From an uncultured Pseudodesulfovibrio sp. (GTDB taxonomy: Bacteria; Desulfobacterota; Desulfovibrionia; Desulfovibrionales; Desulfovibrionaceae): 64,000 nucleotides of DNA. The DNA lies in contig NZ_OY776488.1 of NCBI RefSeq assembly GCF_963675635.1, positions 1,711,501 through 1,775,500 on the forward strand. The letters run 5' to 3'. The position numbers and the translations under genes are program-made. The first letter of the stretch is position 1; each line of letters opens with the position of its first letter. Below the pieces are notes generated by a model, which saw nothing but the letters and a program-made list of their open reading frames with translations, did not search any database and was not told the origin of the DNA. Shown piece after piece: positions 16,987 through 25,901 of the stretch.

Positions 16987-17212
16987 AATATCTGATGGTG
17001 TTGCCACCTGCAAGGTCGGTGAAGGCAACACTACTGTCCAGGCATCTGTCATGCTGATGGACGAAGAAGTGACCACCGGTGATTATATCATCATTCACGC
17101 AGGGTTCGCTCTGCGCAAACTTGATCCCAAAGAAGCGCAGGAAACTTTAAAAATCCTGCGTGACATGGTGGAACTCATGGGCGGTGAAAACTACCAGCAC
17201 GACATGCTGTAG
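16955..17212 (+). CDS. hypC: Hydrogenase assembly chaperone HypC/HybG/HupF
   Basis: The 85-residue protein begins MCLAIPAEILE, the invariant HypC start in which Cys2 binds the Fe(CN)2CO unit, and continues with a small beta-barrel (VGEGNTTVQASVMLMDEEV, GDYIIIHAGFALRKLD). It hands the Fe cofactor to the hydrogenase large subunit with HypD. The gene overlaps the upstream protease by 32 bases and has its own GGAG just before the ATG, so the two are made together. HypA, B, D, E and F are not in this window. Confidence 0.96.
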   Translation: MCLAIPAEILEISDGVATCKVGEGNTTVQASVMLMDEEVTTGDYIIIHAGFALRKLDPKEAQETLKILRDMVELMGGENYQHDML

Positions 17213-17230
17213 ACTTCATGCAATAAAAGC

Positions 17231-17266
17231 AAAAGACCCGGAACACTGTTCCGGGTCTTTTTTTTT
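17231..17266. terminator. Terminator after hypC
   Basis: The stem aaagacccggaaca / tgttccgggtcttt is followed by nine T on the plus strand. The A-rich left flank gives a weaker T-run for the opposing SMR gene. Confidence 0.92.
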
Positions 17267-17282
17267 GCGAATAGTCGTAGGC

Positions 17283-17612
17283 TCAATGCCCCACTGTCTT
17301 TGAAAAGATATTGATGACAGCGACACCGGCTACAATGAGCCCCATACCGAGCATGGCCGGAATATCAAGGGACTGTTTGAAAAATATCACACCGGAAATC
17401 CCTATGAGGACAATACCAAGCCCAGCCCATATGGCATAGGCAACCCCCATGGGAATGGTTTTGAGTACCAGGCTGAGAAAATAAAAAGCCAAGCCATACC
17501 CAACAACCACGACCGTGCTCGGGCCTATTCTGGTAAAACCATTACTCGCCTGCATTGCGGTAGTTCCAACGACTTCGCAGACAATGGCAAAAGCAAGGTA
17601 AAAATAGTCCAT
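17283..17612 (-). CDS. Small multidrug resistance (SMR) efflux protein, EmrE-like
   Basis: The 109-residue protein has four transmembrane helices, as in EmrE. The essential membrane glutamate is Glu13 in FAIVCEVVGTTAM, and YAIWAGLGIVLIGI and GMGLIVAGVAVINI match EmrE closely. SMR proteins export quaternary ammonium and other cationic compounds by proton antiport; guanidinium exporters of the Gdx branch have a different helix 1 pattern. An ORF caller would start 73 codons upstream, but homology begins at MDYFYLAF. It follows a membrane protein gene on the same strand by 11 bases, so they are likely co-transcribed. Confidence 0.92.
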   Translation of the reverse strand: MDYFYLAFAIVCEVVGTTAMQASNGFTRIGPSTVVVVGYGLAFYFLSLVLKTIPMGVAYAIWAGLGIVLIGISGVIFFKQSLDIPAMLGMGLIVAGVAVINIFSKTVGH

Positions 17613-17623
17613 CACAGACTCAC

Positions 17624-18130
17624 TTATTGCACGGAGGATGAAGCCCGTGCTTTTTTCCCGGGCATAAACGACGAACGCAAAAAGGTGGGGCTGGCAAAAA
17701 CGAACGGATTTCGTACGACGGTATCCGGCAGGATGTGATACCAACGATAGCCAAGCTCCCGAAAAAAAGTTCGCGCATGGGCATGATACCCAGCTTCTCG
17801 CGCTGCATGCAGCGCGGCATCCCGCTGACATCGGGAACCGGCCAGAGGTTCCAGGATACGTTCACTGAAACCGTATTTCAGAAACATCCCCTTGATACGT
17901 TTGTACTCACGGTGACGCGACACTCCATCAGCAAGAGCGAATACTGCGACCACCAGCCAACACACGCCCCACCATCCAAAAACAGCGGCCTGAGGGAAAT
18001 TGCCGGTCGTCCAATGGACAATCCCGGCCCACTTAAGTCCTGTAGCCAACAGCAATGACGCCACCCCGGTCATATACGGCCAGGGTGCAGCTTTCACATA
18101 GCGCAAAGCATTTTTCATTCTGCGGGTCAT
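17624..18130 (-). CDS. Membrane protein of unknown function, about 168 aa
   Basis: Two hydrophobic hairpins near the N-terminus (PYMTGVASLLLATGLKWAGI and FGWWGVCWLVVAVFALADGV) are followed by a basic cytoplasmic domain of about 90 residues with RHREYKRIKGMFLKYGF and a His/Arg-rich stretch. The family is not recognised. GAGG lies nine bases before ATG 18130; a further in-frame ATG exists at 18118. It sits between hydB (separated by a terminator) and the SMR gene. It is probably not part of the hydrogenase operon. Confidence 0.6.
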   Translation of the reverse strand: MTRRMKNALRYVKAAPWPYMTGVASLLLATGLKWAGIVHWTTGNFPQAAVFGWWGVCWLVVAVFALADGVSRHREYKRIKGMFLKYGFSERILEPLAGSRCQRDAALHAAREAGYHAHARTFFRELGYRWYHILPDTVVRNPFVFASPTFLRSSFMPGKKARASSSVQ

Positions 18131-18250
18131 ATTCATTGTCCTCTGCGACAAAGTCGTATCGCAGCTTCTCCGGCGGGTCAATTTCAACCGGTCCCATGCA
18201 CTCAAGGAGCTCCACTCCCCTCTTTCGCGAAGAATCTTTTCGTCACCCAC

Positions 18251-18284
18251 AAAAAAAGAGAGCCCGGCACAAACCGAGCTCTCT
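18251..18284 (-). terminator. Terminator of the hydAB operon
   Basis: On the minus strand the stem agagagctcgg / ccgggctctct is followed by seven T. It lies 26 bases after the hydB stop. Confidence 0.92.
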
Positions 18285-18310
18285 GATACATGCGTTCGAT
18301 TCTGTAGAGA

Positions 18311-20029
18311 CTACAGGATGCGGAACTTCTTGACGTTACCGGTCTTGTTGTCAATGACGTGCACGCCGCAGGCGATGCAGGGGTCATAGGAGTGGACGGT
18401 ACGCAGGATCTCGACCGGGCGTTCCGGATCGGCGATCGGTGTGTTGTCCAGCAGAGCTTCTTCAGTCGGACCAGGAATGTCATTGTCACAGCGGGGGCCG
18501 AGGTTCCAGGTGGACGGAACCACAAGCTGGAAGTTATCGATCTTGCTGTCTTTGATGCTCATCCAATGGCTCAGGCCACCGCGAGGAGCGTTGACGTAAC
18601 CGACACCCTGTGCTTCGGCGGGCATATCCCAATCCTTGCAGATGTCGAGGTTACCCTTGGCGATGTTCTCTTTCAGGTCGTTGACCCAGTCGCCGGTCTT
18701 GAGGGCGGTGACGAGACATTCAATGCCGCGAGCGCCGGTACGACCGAGAGTGGAGAACAGGGCTTCAGCGCCCACACCGAGTTTCTCAAGCACGAAGTTG
18801 ACGTACTTGACGAATTCGGGCTGACCTTTACCGTAGTTGACGAGACAGGTAGCCAGGGGGCCAACCTCAACGGCTTTGCCGTTGTAGCGGGGGGCCTTCA
18901 TCCAGGAGTACTTGGTCTTGTCGTCCAGGCTGGTGTACATGGGATCGGTGACACCAGAGTAGGGATGCTTCGGAGAATCATCCTTGTACCAGGAGTGCTT
19001 GACGTGCTCTTCGATCATGGAAGGATCGAAGTCCTGCACGTTACCGAGGTCGCGGTTCATGATAACGCCCGGCTTGACATAGCGGGAGTTCAGATCGGCT
19101 TCGCCACCCTGTGCAGGGTACTCGCCGAAGCTCATGAAGTTGGTGGTACCACCAATGGAAGCCCAGTCTTTGTAGTAGCTGGCAACAGCAATGAGGTCCG
19201 GGATGTAGCAATCAAGGATGAAGTCCATGATGTCTGCGTACAGGGCCAGGAAGTCATTGATGTACTTGTCAGTGAGGCCTTCGTAACAGGTTACGCCGCC
19301 CATGACAGTGAACTGGGTATGAGGGTTCTTTGCACCGAAAACAGCCATGGCACGAGCGGCCTTGACCTGCAGGTGCAGAGCATTCAGGTAGTGATTGGTA
19401 GCCAACAGGTTGACTTCGGGCGGCAGGACGTAAGCCGGGTGGCCGCCGAGGAAGTAAGCGTTGGTGAAGATGCCGAGACGACCGGAGTCGACGATACCCT
19501 TAACGGTATCTTTGGTCTTCTGAAGGTCTTCCTTGCTGGAGACGATCTTCGGATCCTGACGAACAGTCTTTGCAACGGCAACTGCAATTTCTGCGGTCTT
19601 GTCTACGTCGGCGGACAGGCAGCCTGCGACATCAACGAAGTCAAGAGCATGCAGATGATAGAAGTGCACGATATGATCATGCATGAACTGCGCGGCCATC
19701 ACCAAGTTACGAATGATGGTGGCGTTGTGGGGCAGTTCTTTATCAACGCCAACGGCGTTGTCAACACAGCGAATGGAAGCGAGTGCGTGCACGTAGGTGC
19801 AGACACCGCAGGAACGCTGGGTGAAGTGCTGGGCATCGCGGGGATCACGGCCTTTCAGGATGATCTCCAGACCGCGGAACAGCTGGGAGCTGCTGCGGAC
19901 GTCTACGATTTTGCCGTCTTCGACCACGGCTTCAACGCGAAGGTGACCTTCGATCCTGGTGACCGGGTCAACTACGACATCGTGTTTCCCATGCGCCATC
20001 GGGGCGGCTTTAGGGGAGCAACCAGACAT
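18311..20029 (-). CDS. hydB: Periplasmic [NiFe] hydrogenase large subunit
   Basis: The 572-residue catalytic subunit has both nickel-binding pairs: RSCGVCTYVHALAS (Cys74, Cys77) and DPCIACGVH (Cys551, Cys554). The last ligand is Cys (TGC), so this is a NiFe and not a NiFeSe enzyme. The 15 residues after His557 (VIDNKTGNVKKFRIL) are the peptide removed by the maturation protease. VDPVTRIEGHL near the N-terminus is also diagnostic. It lacks its own signal and would be carried to the periplasm with the Tat-bearing small subunit encoded 66 bases upstream. A good AAGGAGG precedes the ATG. In Desulfovibrio literature these genes are also called hyn. Confidence 0.97.
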   Translation of the reverse strand: MSGCSPKAAPMAHGKHDVVVDPVTRIEGHLRVEAVVEDGKIVDVRSSSQLFRGLEIILKGRDPRDAQHFTQRSCGVCTYVHALASIRCVDNAVGVDKELPHNATIIRNLVMAAQFMHDHIVHFYHLHALDFVDVAGCLSADVDKTAEIAVAVAKTVRQDPKIVSSKEDLQKTKDTVKGIVDSGRLGIFTNAYFLGGHPAYVLPPEVNLLATNHYLNALHLQVKAARAMAVFGAKNPHTQFTVMGGVTCYEGLTDKYINDFLALYADIMDFILDCYIPDLIAVASYYKDWASIGGTTNFMSFGEYPAQGGEADLNSRYVKPGVIMNRDLGNVQDFDPSMIEEHVKHSWYKDDSPKHPYSGVTDPMYTSLDDKTKYSWMKAPRYNGKAVEVGPLATCLVNYGKGQPEFVKYVNFVLEKLGVGAEALFSTLGRTGARGIECLVTALKTGDWVNDLKENIAKGNLDICKDWDMPAEAQGVGYVNAPRGGLSHWMSIKDSKIDNFQLVVPSTWNLGPRCDNDIPGPTEEALLDNTPIADPERPVEILRTVHSYDPCIACGVHVIDNKTGNVKKFRIL

Positions 20030-20095
20030 ATTGTATCCTCCTTAAGAATTCTAACTTGTCTGCATTAGTTGAGCGAAACAGTACGACATTTCCAA

Positions 20096-21082
20096 CTATA
20101 AGTTGGTGAGGTCAGCGTACATGTAGGTTTCGCCATCCCAGTCAGCACCATCCCAGAAATCAGGCTGCGAGCAACCGATGCAGGGGTGGCCGGCCTGGAC
20201 AGGCCAGTTGTACTGATTGAATTTGACAGTTGCGCAGTTGTTGTAGGTCTCAGGACCGCGACAACCGAGCTTACGCAGACACCAGCCCTTGCGAGCTTCC
20301 TCGGAACCGAAGGAAGGAGCAAACTGGTCATTGTCAAAGAACTCCTGCCTGGGGCAGTTGTCATGCACTGTTTCACCGTAGAAAGGTACCGGACGGCCGA
20401 CATCGTCGAGCTCGGGAATACCCTTTGTCAGGTAGTGCACAATCGTGCCGACCAGAGAGAACGGGTTCGGCGGGCAGCCAGGCACATTGATAATGGCCTT
20501 GCCCGGGTACAGTTCACCGATGCCCTTAACGTCAGTCGGATTCGGTGCGGCTTTCTGCACGCCACCGTAGGAGGCGCAAGTACCGTACGTGATGGTAGCG
20601 GCAGCGGCCTCGACGACCTTGGTGGTGTTTTCGAGCATGGTATGCCCGCCAACCTTGCCGTGTGCGCCCGGCTCCATGGCAGTACCTGCCGGAGCAGTGG
20701 GAACGCCACCTTCGATGACTGCAACAAAGTTGCCGCCAGCGACGGTATCCCACAGAGCTTTTTCAGCTGCATGACCCGCTGCTGCCATGATGGTCTCATG
20801 GTAGTTCAGCGAGATGTAGTCCAGGATGAGGGCATCGATATAAGGCTCGACAGTCCTCAGAATGGATTCGGAACAACCGGTACATTCAGCGTTGTGCAGC
20901 CAAACGACGTCGGGCCTGTTGTCACTTGTGAGAGCTTCGGCGACTTTCGGAGCGAAAGCCGGACCCATGCCCATCACTGCGGCCACGGTTCCGCAGAACT
21001 TCATGAAATCACGGCGAGAAACGCCGCGTTTTTCCAGCCGTTCCACGGCTCCTTCCTTGCCATGACCTACGGAAAATTTCAT
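20096..21082 (-). CDS. hydA: Periplasmic [NiFe] hydrogenase small subunit
   Basis: The 328-residue electron-transfer subunit begins with a Tat signal, [10 protein letters not shown] (Arg23-Arg24), cleaved near residue 50. Iron-sulfur ligands are visible: proximal cluster [10 protein letters not shown] (Cys67, Cys70) with GTCASYGG and PGCPPNP; distal cluster His-Cys in HDNCPRQ and CLRKLGCRG; medial [3Fe-4S] cluster in [20 protein letters not shown] with the typical Pro. It passes electrons from the Ni-Fe site to periplasmic cytochrome c3. GGAGG lies six bases before the ATG; the frame stays open 37 codons upstream without support. Confidence 0.97.
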   Translation of the reverse strand: MKFSVGHGKEGAVERLEKRGVSRRDFMKFCGTVAAVMGMGPAFAPKVAEALTSDNRPDVVWLHNAECTGCSESILRTVEPYIDALILDYISLNYHETIMAAAGHAAEKALWDTVAGGNFVAVIEGGVPTAPAGTAMEPGAHGKVGGHTMLENTTKVVEAAAATITYGTCASYGGVQKAAPNPTDVKGIGELYPGKAIINVPGCPPNPFSLVGTIVHYLTKGIPELDDVGRPVPFYGETVHDNCPRQEFFDNDQFAPSFGSEEARKGWCLRKLGCRGPETYNNCATVKFNQYNWPVQAGHPCIGCSQPDFWDGADWDGETYMYADLTNL

Positions 21083-21588
21083 AGAACACCTCCGTAATAA
21101 AATGAGTCTGTTATGACGTGAGAACACCGTTATCCTCTTTGCATAACCGTCGGGCACACGCCCGAACTCGGACCTAAACCATCTTGATGCCACATTTTCA
21201 ATAAATGTAGCACTTTTAACACTCTTTTTCCGAGTTCGTGCTATAACCCCCCGGAAAAATTAATTAACAATCTCGTAGCGCGCTTTACAAACAAAATCAA
21301 TAGGGAACTACAAATAACTTTCAAACGAATCGGTATACTACATACCCCTTCGGCCATGATCCAAGGCAAAAAAAAGCGGCATGAACCCCCGCGATTGAAC
21401 CGTTTCTCAGCATCTTCCCGTAGACATAAGTGCAACAATTCACAACCATTCACACCACTTAATTTAGTTGTCGGGCCTAAGCCAAATAACACAACCGTCC
21501 TTAAATAATTGACTTGAACGCACTCACGAACCTAGACTACAATAATACTGGTATTTTTTTATTATCAATTAGACCATCAAGGACGTTC
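21083..21588. promoter_or_regulatory. Divergent control region of hydAB and the thiamine-binding/cyclase genes
   Basis: These 506 bp hold no convincing gene. For hydAB (minus strand) a weak promoter can be read as TTGTTA (21270-21265), 18 bp, TTATAG (21246-21241). Downstream in the leader are a perfect 10-bp inverted repeat, cgaactcgga (21163-21172) with tccgagttcg (21229-21238), and a small hairpin cgggcacacgcccg (21151-21164). For the plus strand TTGACT (21509-21514), 18 bp, TAGACT (21533-21538) precedes the thiamine-binding gene. No sigma-54 box or FNR-type site was found. The rest is AT-rich without recognisable structure. Confidence 0.4.
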
Positions 21589-21888
21589 ATGAGCATTATC
21601 ATCGATTTCTCCATTTTTCCCATGGACAAAGGTGACCAAAGCTTGAGCCCATATGTAGCCCGGGCTCTCGACGTCATAAAACAGTCCGGGCTGCCTTATC
21701 AGCTTGGTCCCATGTGCACATCCATTGAAGGAGAATGGGAAGAAGTCATGGCTGTTGTAGCAGCATGTTTCCAGGAGCTTAAGCAGGATTCCGACCGCGT
21801 TTTTCTTTCCTTCAATGCAGATTACAAAAAGGGTCGCAACAACGGCCTCACCAACAAAGTGCGAAGTGTCCAAGAAAAACTACGGTAA
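21589..21888 (+). CDS. MTH1187-family thiamine-binding protein
   Basis: The 99-residue protein is a single YkoF/MTH1187 (DUF77) ferredoxin-like domain, with MSIIIDFSIFPMDKG at the start, YQLGPMCTSIEG in the middle and a basic end. Family members bind thiamine or hydroxymethylpyrimidine-like ligands and are small cytoplasmic oligomers. The start is chosen where homology begins, with AAGGA six bases upstream; the frame is open 25 codons earlier. It is followed after seven bases by the PAS-GGDEF gene, suggesting co-transcription. Confidence 0.88.
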   Translation: MSIIIDFSIFPMDKGDQSLSPYVARALDVIKQSGLPYQLGPMCTSIEGEWEEVMAVVAACFQELKQDSDRVFLSFNADYKKGRNNGLTNKVRSVQEKLR

Positions 21889-21895
21889 CGCAGTC

Positions 21896-23797
21896 ATGTC
21901 CATGCACTCCAATTCTCTCTTCATCAAATTTCTGGCACGCACACTCCCGCCGCTTCTAGCCGTAGCGCTTCTGCTCATGCTTTTCTTCGGTTATACAACC
22001 CAGAACGACATCCAAAAAGAAATAGACACCGACGTCGATATCTATGCCACATCCATAAGTCGGATTCTCGATGATCTCATGTGGAATTATCAAACGGAAG
22101 AACTGGTCAGTGCACTTGGAACCATTTCCAGTAATCCGGCCATGCAGGGAGCACAGTTATTCGACCAGGACGGTAAAAGTTTCCTGACGTATGGGGTACA
22201 ACCTGCTGACGATTCGGCACTGCGAATCGTCGAAAAAGACATATACAAACGACTACCGGATGGCAGCCGAATCGACATTGGCAAACTAGAGATCTATTAC
22301 TCGTATGCCAATGCGGAGAAACAGTTTCATCACTATATTACAGATCAGGCCATACGTTTTGTTCTGAGCATTCTGATTTTCAGCATCGCAGGTATCTACG
22401 CCTATCATACCACTATCGGCACTCCATTAAAAAAACTGCTCCACGCCATTCGCGCCACGGAGGGAACCGACGAATGGACTCAGGCCTCATGGGAAAGCAA
22501 CGACGAGATAGGCGAAGTCATTGCTGCACACAATTCACTAATACGTCATATCTCTCAAAAAGAGGCGGCTTTGGCTGATAGTCAACAACGGTACCGCCAA
22601 CTTTTCGACAACGCCCTGGTCGGGATCTACCAAGTCCGCTCTGACGGTACCATAAAAGAGGCCAACAAGACCGTCGCTGAAATCTTGGGGTATCCGTCAG
22701 TCCAGGAAATGAGTGGAGAAAACATCAAGTGGCACTATGTCGACCTCACTGATCGTGAACAACTCTGGGCAGAACTCAATTCCAAAGGGGAAGTCTCCAA
22801 TTTCCAGACACAGTTACTCCGAAAAGACTCGTCGAAAATCTGGGTCGAAATGAGCGGACGACTCAACCCCGATTGTTCTTTCAACGGGGTCATTCAGGAC
22901 GTGACCGCACAGGTGGAAGCCCGAAAGGCTTTCGAGGAACGTGACGAACTGCACCGTGCTTTTTTCGAGGAGAACAAGGCGGTCATGCTGCTTCACGACC
23001 CTCTTGATTCGAGCATCCAGTTCGTTAACCCTGCTGCATGCCAATATTATGGTTATTCCAATGAAGAATTGACATCCATGACCATCCGCGATCTGGATTG
23101 CATGTCGGACAAGGAAGTATTTGAAGAGCTCAAGAAAGCGACTATGGAACATAGAAACTACTTCAAGCATTACCACACATTAAAAGATGGGACAAAACGC
23201 CATGTCGAAGTCTTCACCGGTCCGGTGTCCATGGCCAATCGGCAACTGCACTACTCAATTGTCCACGACGTAACTGAAAAACGCCGTCTGGAAGCCAAAC
23301 TCGAACGTATGGCGACTCGAGATCAGCTCACCGGAGCGTACAACCGGCACGCCTTTTTCCAGATAGCCCGAGACGAAATCGTCAGAACGCAGCGATTCGG
23401 TCACTCCATGGCAGTACTCATGTTTGACCTCGATCATTTCAAACGAGTCAATGATACATACGGACATGCTGTAGGTGATGAAGTCTTGCGTACCTTTGCC
23501 CTGCGCTGTCGGGCTGACCTCAGGCAAAGCGATATTTTCGCGAGGCTCGGGGGTGAAGAATTCGCAGCCATCCTCGTTGAGACAGACGAAATTCGCGCCA
23601 TGGAAGTGGCGGAACGCATCCGCGCCATTGCGGCCGACAATCCCATCCCCACAGAATCGGCAAAACTGACTGTTACCGTCAGCATAGGAGTGGCGTCCCT
23701 CCAGGAGAACGATACGGTTGCCGGAATTCTCAAGCGGGCTGACGCGGGTCTATACAAGGCCAAGGAATCAGGACGAAATTCCGTCGTTAAAGCGTGA
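21896..23797 (+). CDS. Membrane PAS-PAS diguanylate cyclase
   Basis: The order is: transmembrane helix (residues 9-32), periplasmic sensor of about 120 residues, second helix near 155-178, HAMP-like linker, two PAS domains (about 225-345 and 350-460), and a C-terminal GGDEF domain. The active site reads ARLGGEEFAAIL, a functional variant, and the inhibitory I-site RQSD lies five residues before it, so the enzyme should make cyclic di-GMP with product feedback. It probably converts a periplasmic signal plus a PAS ligand into c-di-GMP. It lies in a likely operon behind the thiamine-binding protein, with no EAL partner nearby. An alternative start is ATG 21902. Confidence 0.92.
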   Translation: MSMHSNSLFIKFLARTLPPLLAVALLLMLFFGYTTQNDIQKEIDTDVDIYATSISRILDDLMWNYQTEELVSALGTISSNPAMQGAQLFDQDGKSFLTYGVQPADDSALRIVEKDIYKRLPDGSRIDIGKLEIYYSYANAEKQFHHYITDQAIRFVLSILIFSIAGIYAYHTTIGTPLKKLLHAIRATEGTDEWTQASWESNDEIGEVIAAHNSLIRHISQKEAALADSQQRYRQLFDNALVGIYQVRSDGTIKEANKTVAEILGYPSVQEMSGENIKWHYVDLTDREQLWAELNSKGEVSNFQTQLLRKDSSKIWVEMSGRLNPDCSFNGVIQDVTAQVEARKAFEERDELHRAFFEENKAVMLLHDPLDSSIQFVNPAACQYYGYSNEELTSMTIRDLDCMSDKEVFEELKKATMEHRNYFKHYHTLKDGTKRHVEVFTGPVSMANRQLHYSIVHDVTEKRRLEAKLERMATRDQLTGAYNRHAFFQIARDEIVRTQRFGHSMAVLMFDLDHFKRVNDTYGHAVGDEVLRTFALRCRADLRQSDIFARLGGEEFAAILVETDEIRAMEVAERIRAIAADNPIPTESAKLTVTVSIGVASLQENDTVAGILKRADAGLYKAKESGRNSVVKA

Positions 23798-23869
23798 CCG
23801 AAACACGTAATAAGCGTACCCGGTAAGTAGACATGAAATAAATAACGCCAGTGCAAGAGGAGCCCTTCC

Positions 23870-24523
23870 GTGTCCATCGTCACACAGCAGACAGTCCAAA
23901 TGAAACAGGTTTCCCACGGGAACTACTTGATGCGCAATGTGCTCAAACACAATGCCGTATTCAATGAGGGGAGCAAGGGTGATGCAGCCTATATCCTAAC
24001 AGAAGGCAAAATCGAAATCTCCGGTCAGATAGAAGGACACAAAAAAGTCTTTGCCATTCTCACTCCCATTTCAATTTTCGGAGAAATGGCCCTGTTCCTG
24101 GAGGATGGTGTCCGCACGGCCACAGCCATCGCCCTTGAAGACTCCAAGGTGGTCGTTGTCACCAAGGATGACCTGGATGAATTCATGCGCGATTCGCCAA
24201 AGGTCATTGCCTCAATCATCACGGTCCTGGTCAGCCGCCTCAAAACCACCACCCGCAAGGCCATGAAGGTTCCCTCCACCGGCCTCGGCATAGTCCGCAT
24301 ATTCGATCTGTTCTCAACCTGCGGGAAAATGGAATTGAAATACAATCCCACGGTCAAAACCTTTGCCGACACCTTTGTGACCACTCAGGAAAAAATTGAA
24401 CAATACATCCACAGACTCGCAGACCAGGGGTTGCTTGTTCTCGGTCGTGACGTTAACGATAACCGTATCATCCGCATCCGCGAGCGGGAAATGCTCCACG
24501 CAGTCATGCAGAATAAAGAGTAA
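23870..24523 (+). CDS. Crp/Fnr-family transcriptional regulator
   Basis: The N-terminal cyclic-nucleotide-binding-type barrel (residues 15-130) includes the cassette IFGEMALFLEDGVRTATAIA with the conserved Glu and Arg. A helical linker (VIASIITVLVSRLKTTTRK) and a C-terminal winged helix (TFADTFVTTQEKIEQYIHRLADQGLLVL) follow. No Fe-S cysteine cluster is seen, so it is not FNR-like. The ligand is unknown. The start is GTG, preceded by GAGGAG. It follows the cyclase gene by 72 bases and precedes a GNAT gene by 17; these three may be co-transcribed. Confidence 0.88.
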   Translation: MSIVTQQTVQMKQVSHGNYLMRNVLKHNAVFNEGSKGDAAYILTEGKIEISGQIEGHKKVFAILTPISIFGEMALFLEDGVRTATAIALEDSKVVVVTKDDLDEFMRDSPKVIASIITVLVSRLKTTTRKAMKVPSTGLGIVRIFDLFSTCGKMELKYNPTVKTFADTFVTTQEKIEQYIHRLADQGLLVLGRDVNDNRIIRIREREMLHAVMQNKE

Positions 24524-24540
24524 ACCGGAACAGGCACACC

Positions 24541-25080
24541 ATGTCCATTTTTACCGATACCAGAGTGCACACGCAACGGTGCATCCTCCGTCCATGGCAA
24601 ATGGACGATGCGTCCCGACTTTCAGCCATCGCAGACACCCGGGATATTTCATGGAACACATCATACAAGTTCCCCTACCCGTTCGACCTGCCGGCAGCAC
24701 AACGATTCATCATGTTCAACACCACAAACTCCGGTGAAAGCTCATGGCAATTCGCCATACTGCTCGACGAAGCACTCATCGGTGGATGCGGTGCCACGCG
24801 CGGCACAGATGTCCAAAGCCACACTGCTGTAATCGGCTATTGGCTGGGTGTGGAATACTGGGGGCAAGGGATTGCCACAGAAATCCTTGACGCTCTCGTG
24901 ACGTACATGCGCAATGAGACAGACATAGAACAACTGTCAGCCACGGGATATGGCTGGAATCCTGCTTCAGAACGTGTGCTGACGAAAAACGGCTTCACCA
25001 AGGAAGGCGTGCGAAAAGGTGTGGTCAAAAAATGGGACAAGACCACGGATCTCTGGATTTACGGCAAGCAGCTCCGTTAA
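24541..25080 (+). CDS. GNAT acetyltransferase (RimJ/RimL type)
   Basis: The 179-residue N-acetyltransferase has the RimJ-like start TQRCILRPWQMDDASRLSAI, a central strand IGYWLGVEYWGQGIATEIL (the acetyl-CoA loop corresponds to W-G-Q-G-I-A) and NPASERVLTKNGFTKEGV, the usual C-terminal element. Members acetylate ribosomal protein N-termini, antibiotics or small amines; the substrate is unknown here. Its stop codon overlaps the stop of the convergent UPF0280 gene by four bases, leaving no room for a terminator. Confidence 0.9.
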   Translation: MSIFTDTRVHTQRCILRPWQMDDASRLSAIADTRDISWNTSYKFPYPFDLPAAQRFIMFNTTNSGESSWQFAILLDEALIGGCGATRGTDVQSHTAVIGYWLGVEYWGQGIATEILDALVTYMRNETDIEQLSATGYGWNPASERVLTKNGFTKEGVRKGVVKKWDKTTDLWIYGKQLR

Positions 25081-25829
25081 TCCAACGCCACTAATTCGAG
25101 ATCGCCCCAGGCAGCAACCTTCTGATCATATTGGGCAAACACGCCCAGAAGGCCATGCTCGGCAAACTGCTTTGCCAATTTCAGCACGGTATCCATATCA
25201 CTCTCTGACCGAAGCTCATTGCATAACGCCGTGGCTGCGGCATCGGCAAATCGGGCATCCCGGGCGCGAACAGCCACCAGATCACCTGACCCCAGACTTA
25301 AAGAATGCCCAATAGTGCCGCTTGAGGCACAAATCGAGGTGGGAAACCCACCGGCTTCAAGGCGTAATCCGATTGATGCTCCGGACTCTGGCTCGGACAA
25401 CAAAGCCACCACCCTTTCTCGCGTGGAGTGCATATATGTATCACCACCGTTTTCCACAAGGATATTCGGACTGCGGTCAACAAAGGCATCACCCACAGCC
25501 TGTGCGACAGCGCCGGCCACGGCGGCCATGGGACCAACACCACAGGCAGCTCCGGCCTGAGCCATGGCCCTGACAATCGCAGGCGCGTCATCGGGAACCG
25601 GCACTGGAACGAGGCTTTCCGCGAACTCCGGGTGAAACATGATCCAGTTTTTGACATCGCCGCGAATTCTGGCGACAAACCCCGCGATTTCATTTTGCAA
25701 ATCACATTCTGCCACCACAAGCAGATCGGTCTGCTCCATGGCCACCTGAAAGCGTACTTCTCCTGAATGCGGTTGAACAAGATCACGGTATGTACGATCT
25801 GTGGAAAGATGACGACCAGCCATTACCAA
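25077..25829 (-). CDS. UPF0280 family protein (ApbE-related)
   Basis: The 250-residue protein matches the UPF0280 family found in methanogens and sulfate reducers and distantly related to the flavin transferase ApbE. Typical pieces are RTYRDLVQP near the N-terminus, AAVAGAVAQAVGDAF, LVENGGDTYMHS (cf. the N-G-G-D of ApbE) and CASSGTIGHSLSLGSGDLVAV. No signal peptide is present, so it is cytoplasmic. The biochemical role is unproven. It converges with a GNAT gene and follows, on the same strand, a LUD-domain gene 72 bases upstream. Confidence 0.88.
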   Translation of the reverse strand: MVMAGRHLSTDRTYRDLVQPHSGEVRFQVAMEQTDLLVVAECDLQNEIAGFVARIRGDVKNWIMFHPEFAESLVPVPVPDDAPAIVRAMAQAGAACGVGPMAAVAGAVAQAVGDAFVDRSPNILVENGGDTYMHSTRERVVALLSEPESGASIGLRLEAGGFPTSICASSGTIGHSLSLGSGDLVAVRARDARFADAAATALCNELRSESDMDTVLKLAKQFAEHGLLGVFAQYDQKVAAWGDLELVALD

Positions 25830-25901
25830 CGTCTCCAGACGAATGTTCCTAATAACGAACCGTAAAGGAACAGGGTTACGAACACGTTATCCACACCGAG
25901 C

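Noticed and set aside
18347-18385. Possible selenocysteine in the hydrogenase C-terminal motif
   Set aside because: The codon in DPCIACGVH is TGC, not TGA, so this is a standard [NiFe] enzyme.
18359-20068. 569-codon open frame on the plus strand opposite hydB
   Set aside because: It mirrors hydB, whose strong codon bias removes stops from the opposite strand; it has no ribosome binding site or recognisable domain.
21241-21492. 83-codon minus-strand frame upstream of hydAB
   Set aside because: It lies in the AT-rich control region, has unlikely composition and no ribosome binding site.
25887-25895. Perfect DnaA box ttatccaca near the rpmH block
   Set aside because: A single site; no cluster of boxes, AT-rich unwinding region or dnaA gene nearby, so it does not support an origin here.
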